Of a stretch of 64,000 nt of DNA, positions 60,509 through 64,000 are shown one piece after another. The notes under the pieces are model-generated. The model was not told the origin of the DNA and made no database searches. It worked only from the letters and a program-made list of their open reading frames with translations. The first letter of the stretch is position 1. Each line of letters begins with the position of its first letter. The stretch is from Martensiomyces pterosporus (taxonomy: Eukaryota > Kickxellomycota > Kickxellomycetes > Kickxellales > Kickxellaceae): positions 51,092 to 115,091 of the forward strand of contig MU603971.1 in NCBI GenBank assembly GCA_025201845.1. The letters are read 5' to 3'. Position numbers and translations under genes: made by a program.

Positions 60509-63136
60509 TTATCGCCGCCTATGTAGCGTTTCATACAAGTCAAAGCTGAGCTCCGCCACCTCGCACAGCACACCCGACTGCGACCCAAACTCAGGATCCG
60601 CCCACAAGGGCACCTCCATCTGCTGCCTTGCGCTGTCAGGCTTGCGCCACGTAGGTATATACACGCCCTGGTCATCATCCATGGGCTGCCGGCTCTGCTG
60701 CGCAAGTGGCTGTGGCACAGGCAGGCGCTGTCCAGCGGCCGCCGGCGGACGTGGGGAACATGCATTCGGCTTGTTGAGTCCGCTGCTGTTCTCGTCGCTG
60801 TCTGATGAACACGGGTCTCTGCGGATGGTTTCAAAGAGCGCTGCATTGAGCACCAGGTTCTCTGCGAACCCCGAGAACCGCTGCTCGGGAGTGATCCACG
60901 TAGCCGTCGCCCTGAACTCAGCCGGCGCCGGAGGGGGCACTGGTGGCGGCGCGGAGTCGGCTGGGAACGAGCTTGGTGGCCGAGCCCGTGGCCGCGGGGG
61001 TTGCAGCGAAATCGGGCTGCCCGACATGAACGACGCCGCGGGTGGGTGGGCTGGTGACCGCTTGTACGAGTCAAGCTCCATCTCGGCGTATGCGTATAGC
61101 GCCGATGCTTGGTGTTGCGGGGATGCGGGGCTGCTCGAGAACACCGACTGGCTCAGCGGTGGCGATGACGCCTCCCTACCCTGTCCATCGCCTCCAGGTC
61201 TGCCTGGAGACACTTCTTGCGCAAGGTTGGTGTGTGCCTTTGGCACGCGGCGCAGACGCGACCCCACGGACTCGGGGCTCAGAGACAGCGCGCTGTCGGC
61301 GGCCACACTGGCAGCCAGAACGACGTCGTCCATTGCAGCAGGCTCGATGTTTGTAAACTCGCTAACAATAAGCGGCAGCGTGGTGCTGCTTGTTGCATGC
61401 TGGCTGCAGCCTGCCTCTTCATCGTTCTTTCCCCTGCGCGTCTGTGGCTCTTTATCTGCAGCAGGCTTCATTGCGCCTCCAGGAGCAGCTGCTGCCTTTG
61501 AATGCCCGCTAGATACCCGGAGCTCTGACATTGAGTGAGCCAGGTCCCGTTCAGCCACTTGTGCTGGCGACTGTGCTGACGAGGGATCTGCCTCCTCGGG
61601 AACGACGGAGAGTCTTGTGCTGTCGTGTTCGCTGCTGCCGCTCTTGCTGCTGTGATTGGCCTCAGCATTTGCTCGACTGGTAGACTCGGCCAAATCCAGA
61701 CTGCTTCTTGTTTCGACCACAATAACAGGCGCATCAAACCCTTCCTCGCTCGCGCTGCTTTCTGCTGACCGCACAGACCTGTAAGAGGCCCCGCTCCCGC
61801 TGCTCTTCTTGCTCCCCAGACTCAGCGACCTCTTGACAAAGGTCAAAGCCTTCTGGCTTCGCCGGCGGTTCGCTGCCAACTGCTCAAACCGCTGCGGGGG
61901 CAAGCAAATGCTCAGGTACCTGCTGGACACCACCGCTGAGCATGCGTGGACAGGGCAGACCACAGTGCTGGCGCGCGTGGCCGACAGCAGGGTTTTGACG
62001 TGCGACTGCACACAGCTGAAACAGAGCGAGTGCCCGGCGTCGCACTGCACCGTCCAGTCCAGACCCTCGTGTCGGGTGCATGTGAGGCACATTTTCACGT
62101 CTTCGTCGGACGACGCCGTCGACGACGAGGTTTTGGGTGTCTGGCTCGATGGCATTGTGTTCTTTCTGCTACGGGCGCCTGTTGTTCGGCCGTCGTCGTC
62201 GTCGTCCGATAGCACTTCGGAGATGCTGAGCGCCTTGGCAAGTGGGGACTTGGGTAGCGTGCGTGGGATGCTGTGCACCGGCGACGCCAGCGGAGACGCG
62301 ATAGGGGGCGGCGGCTGGGGCCGGACGTTGCCATTGCGCGACACGCCTGTCCGCGAGTCTCTCGCCATCAGCCTGCGCTTGGTGAGGTACCGCTGCTGCT
62401 TCTGAGTGTTGCCAAGCATTGCCTCGTCGGGCGCGTGGAGCACCGATGCGATGTTGTACGGGTGTGCACCACCCATCATGTGTCGCTGCTGGTGTGGCGA
62501 TGTGGGCGAGCCGACCTTCATCCTGCGCACTTTATGAATCAACGACTTGGCTCTATTACAAATGGTCTGAGGACGGGGAGAAAGTGAAGGCGAGAACGAC
62601 GAGTAGAGCTGGGGAGAGAGCAAGGGTGGGCCAGCTTGCCCACTGGGCTCCGCATTATGCGAGGAATATGCATCACTCAGGACCTGATGGGGCAAGATTG
62701 TCGCTGCATCGCCCGTGCTGACCAGCCCGTGATTCACCAGTGGCGGTTGGCTGCCACCCTCGCCAGCAGCGGTGGCAATGGGCGGGTGGGTGGACGACGG
62801 AGCGGTGAATCCCCTTCGACGCTGGTGGACCGTGCTTGGGGCGCTTCTGTGGGCTGCGTCGCTGTTTTGCCGGTGCCGCCGCAAGGCGAACAGACCGCCC
62901 CGTGGGCTGGCAGTCGATCGCTGGAGCATGCCGCGAACACCCAGCTTGGGTGCGGTTTGGGACCCTGGATACTGTTGGCTGCTGGAAGCGTAGGAGAGCA
63001 TGGGGTCCGAGGGAGCGTCGTTGGCGTTGACCTTGACCCAGCTGGACTCATGCAGCCCGCTTTCTACCCAGCGGAACGTCTTGGATGCAAACAAGTGCGG
63101 TTGGACTTCCTGCTGTCGTCGCACATAGTCATACAT
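60509..63136 (-). CDS. RING-domain protein resembling the first RING of RNF216-type RBR ligases
   Basis: An 875-aa protein, mostly disordered and Ser/Pro-rich. One zinc-binding region begins at about 350: CLTC, then QCDAGHSLCFSCV, then VVCPVHACSAVV. The spacing C-x2-C, C-x3-H-x2-C-x2-C, C-x4-C and the following CLPPQRFEQLAANRR helix match RING1 of RNF216 (QCADAHLFCKECL; CMEGSC). The IBR and RING2 domains that should follow are missing: about 465 low-complexity residues end the protein. It may be a truncated or divergent ligase. The N-terminal start MYDYVRRQQEV has no clear upstream TATA, so an unseen 5' exon is possible. Confidence 0.7.
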   Translation of the reverse strand: MYDYVRRQQEVQPHLFASKTFRWVESGLHESSWVKVNANDAPSDPMLSYASSSQQYPGSQTAPKLGVRGMLQRSTASPRGGLFALRRHRQNSDAAHRSAPSTVHQRRRGFTAPSSTHPPIATAAGEGGSQPPLVNHGLVSTGDAATILPHQVLSDAYSSHNAEPSGQAGPPLLSPQLYSSFSPSLSPRPQTICNRAKSLIHKVRRMKVGSPTSPHQQRHMMGGAHPYNIASVLHAPDEAMLGNTQKQQRYLTKRRLMARDSRTGVSRNGNVRPQPPPPIASPLASPVHSIPRTLPKSPLAKALSISEVLSDDDDDGRTTGARSRKNTMPSSQTPKTSSSTASSDEDVKMCLTCTRHEGLDWTVQCDAGHSLCFSCVQSHVKTLLSATRASTVVCPVHACSAVVSSRYLSICLPPQRFEQLAANRRRSQKALTFVKRSLSLGSKKSSGSGASYRSVRSAESSASEEGFDAPVIVVETRSSLDLAESTSRANAEANHSSKSGSSEHDSTRLSVVPEEADPSSAQSPAQVAERDLAHSMSELRVSSGHSKAAAAPGGAMKPAADKEPQTRRGKNDEEAGCSQHATSSTTLPLIVSEFTNIEPAAMDDVVLAASVAADSALSLSPESVGSRLRRVPKAHTNLAQEVSPGRPGGDGQGREASSPPLSQSVFSSSPASPQHQASALYAYAEMELDSYKRSPAHPPAASFMSGSPISLQPPRPRARPPSSFPADSAPPPVPPPAPAEFRATATWITPEQRFSGFAENLVLNAALFETIRRDPCSSDSDENSSGLNKPNACSPRPPAAAGQRLPVPQPLAQQSRQPMDDDQGVYIPTWRKPDSARQQMEVPLWADPEFGSQSGVLCEVAELSFDLYETLHRRR

Positions 63137-64000
63137 GCTGGTGCGGAATACGGGGGGAAGCCGGTGCGCGGAGACTAGTGTAGATAATGAATAGGCAGGC
63201 GAGAATGGAAAAGGGCTGGATAATGGCGAGGGGTGGAGGATGTATGATGGCTAGTCCTTGCTTACGCTTGAAATAGACTGCAGCGCTCTTTTTTCCGTCT
63301 GCCAAAGCGTGTGGGCAAAGTTGGAAACTGCGCAGAGACAAACAGTGAAGCAGAAAATGCGTGGTGCCCAACACCAGCCAGCAAAGGGAAAAGAAATAAA
63401 TAAAAAAGAAGGGCTAGATGCGGCGAGAAAGCGGCAGCAAGCTGGACTGGGTTCATACAAGCAAACTTGGGCTGCCTTTATATCATGTCCTCCCTCCCTC
63501 TTCCAAATCGCCCCCCTCCTCCATTGTCCTTTGTTTTCCTCCCTGCGCTTATCCAACACATACCTCGTGTTTGTCCCAGAGTGGAAGTAGCGGCGGAGGA
63601 GGCGGAGTGCGCAACCAAATGGCTTCTCCTGCCCTCTTCATTATTCATTCACTGCTATGGTTGTGTTTGTTGGCCCGCATTTGCTGTTTGCAAGAAAAGC
63701 GCCCTTGTTTGCTGATTAAAGGTGCCTACCACATGCCATATGCATGGTGACTTGTTCCCAGTGCTGCTTGCAAACCACCGCAAGGCGCGATGTGCGAGTT
63801 TTGAATAGCGAAGTGGTGGGGATGGTGCCAAGCATGTATGCACTCTTGCGCTATCCCAACACTGGCATGCATTCCAGCAGTTTGGCGCACCTTCAGATCA
63901 ACGAGACGGAGGAAAAGCAGCAAATTTGGGCAGCTCAGGAGCTTCCTTGCTGCCACGATTCAAGGGCTTGTCCGCTGTGTCTGTGGCGCCACATTCGGCA
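63137..64000. other. Right end of the window without a supportable gene
   Basis: The upstream side of the RING gene. C/T- and A-rich patches (63480-63580) resemble promoter or leader sequence. Short frames on both strands have no family resemblance. Confidence 0.4.

Noticed and set aside
63418..63750. 110-codon plus-strand frame at the right end.
   Set aside because: Low-complexity, Ser/Pro/Leu-rich translation of a C/T-rich promoter stretch; no family resemblance.

Overview
The window is nuclear DNA from a fungus. The genes are eukaryotic (RSC-type BAH protein, ESCRT-III Vps20, synaptobrevin, EMC7, PGAP1/Bst1, Rad52, FANCM/Mph1). Several carry short introns with GTAAGT/GTATGC/GTACGT donors and TAG/CAG acceptors. 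Intergenic gaps are mostly 0.3-0.8 kb, TATA boxes and AATAAA signals recur, and Gln, Ala and Ser runs from trinucleotide repeats are common. Phytochelatin synthase, an OHCU decarboxylase and homoserine kinase together, with no transposon and modest intron load, would suit an early-diverging lineage such as Kickxellomycotina (Coemansia-like). That placement is inference; no rRNA or mitochondrial marker is present to confirm it.

Layout. 0-12 kb: the 3' end of an unidentified gene, phytochelatin synthase, rad52 broken by a 10-N assembly gap with duplicated flanks, mitochondrial L17, a WrbA-type quinone reductase, and a 1593-aa CaMKK/SNF1-activating-type kinase with a very large activation-segment insertion. 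13-24 kb: M18 aspartyl aminopeptidase (4 exons), an ATRIP/Rad26-like checkpoint protein, EMC7, a CCDC130/Saf4-type splicing factor, uracil phosphoribosyltransferase, an Hsp20 and OHCU decarboxylase. 24-38 kb: Dbp7 helicase, glucose-6-phosphate 1-epimerase, Bst1/PGAP1, homoserine kinase, a MoCF/CinA-like domain protein, mS37 (Mrp10), Rcl1 and a MOSC protein. 38-50 kb: synaptobrevin whose start codon is split by an intron, a BAH/AT-hook RSC-like protein, a PPxY-rich orphan protein, Vps20, HMG-CoA lyase, and a type II membrane protein with a pacifastin-like cysteine motif. 50-64 kb: FANCM/Mph1 helicase with an RGG insertion in its core, an arrestin-related adaptor, and a RING protein resembling the first RING of RNF216.

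No operon-like system, CRISPR array, prophage, transposon or tRNA was found. Genes mix strands and are mostly housekeeping. Loose functional groupings are visible: homologous recombination and checkpoint (Rad52, ATRIP-like, FANCM); ubiquitin and endosomal sorting (PPxY protein, Vps20, arrestin adaptor, synaptobrevin); ribosome assembly (Dbp7, Rcl1), whose upstream regions share a GAAAATTT element; and mitochondrial functions (L17m, mS37, HMG-CoA lyase). They are not clustered tightly enough to argue for co-inheritance. The strongest leads for novelty are the pacifastin-like membrane protein, the PPxY-only protein, the kinase insertion, the bromodomain-less RSC-like protein, and the two genes whose first intron falls inside or directly after the start codon.
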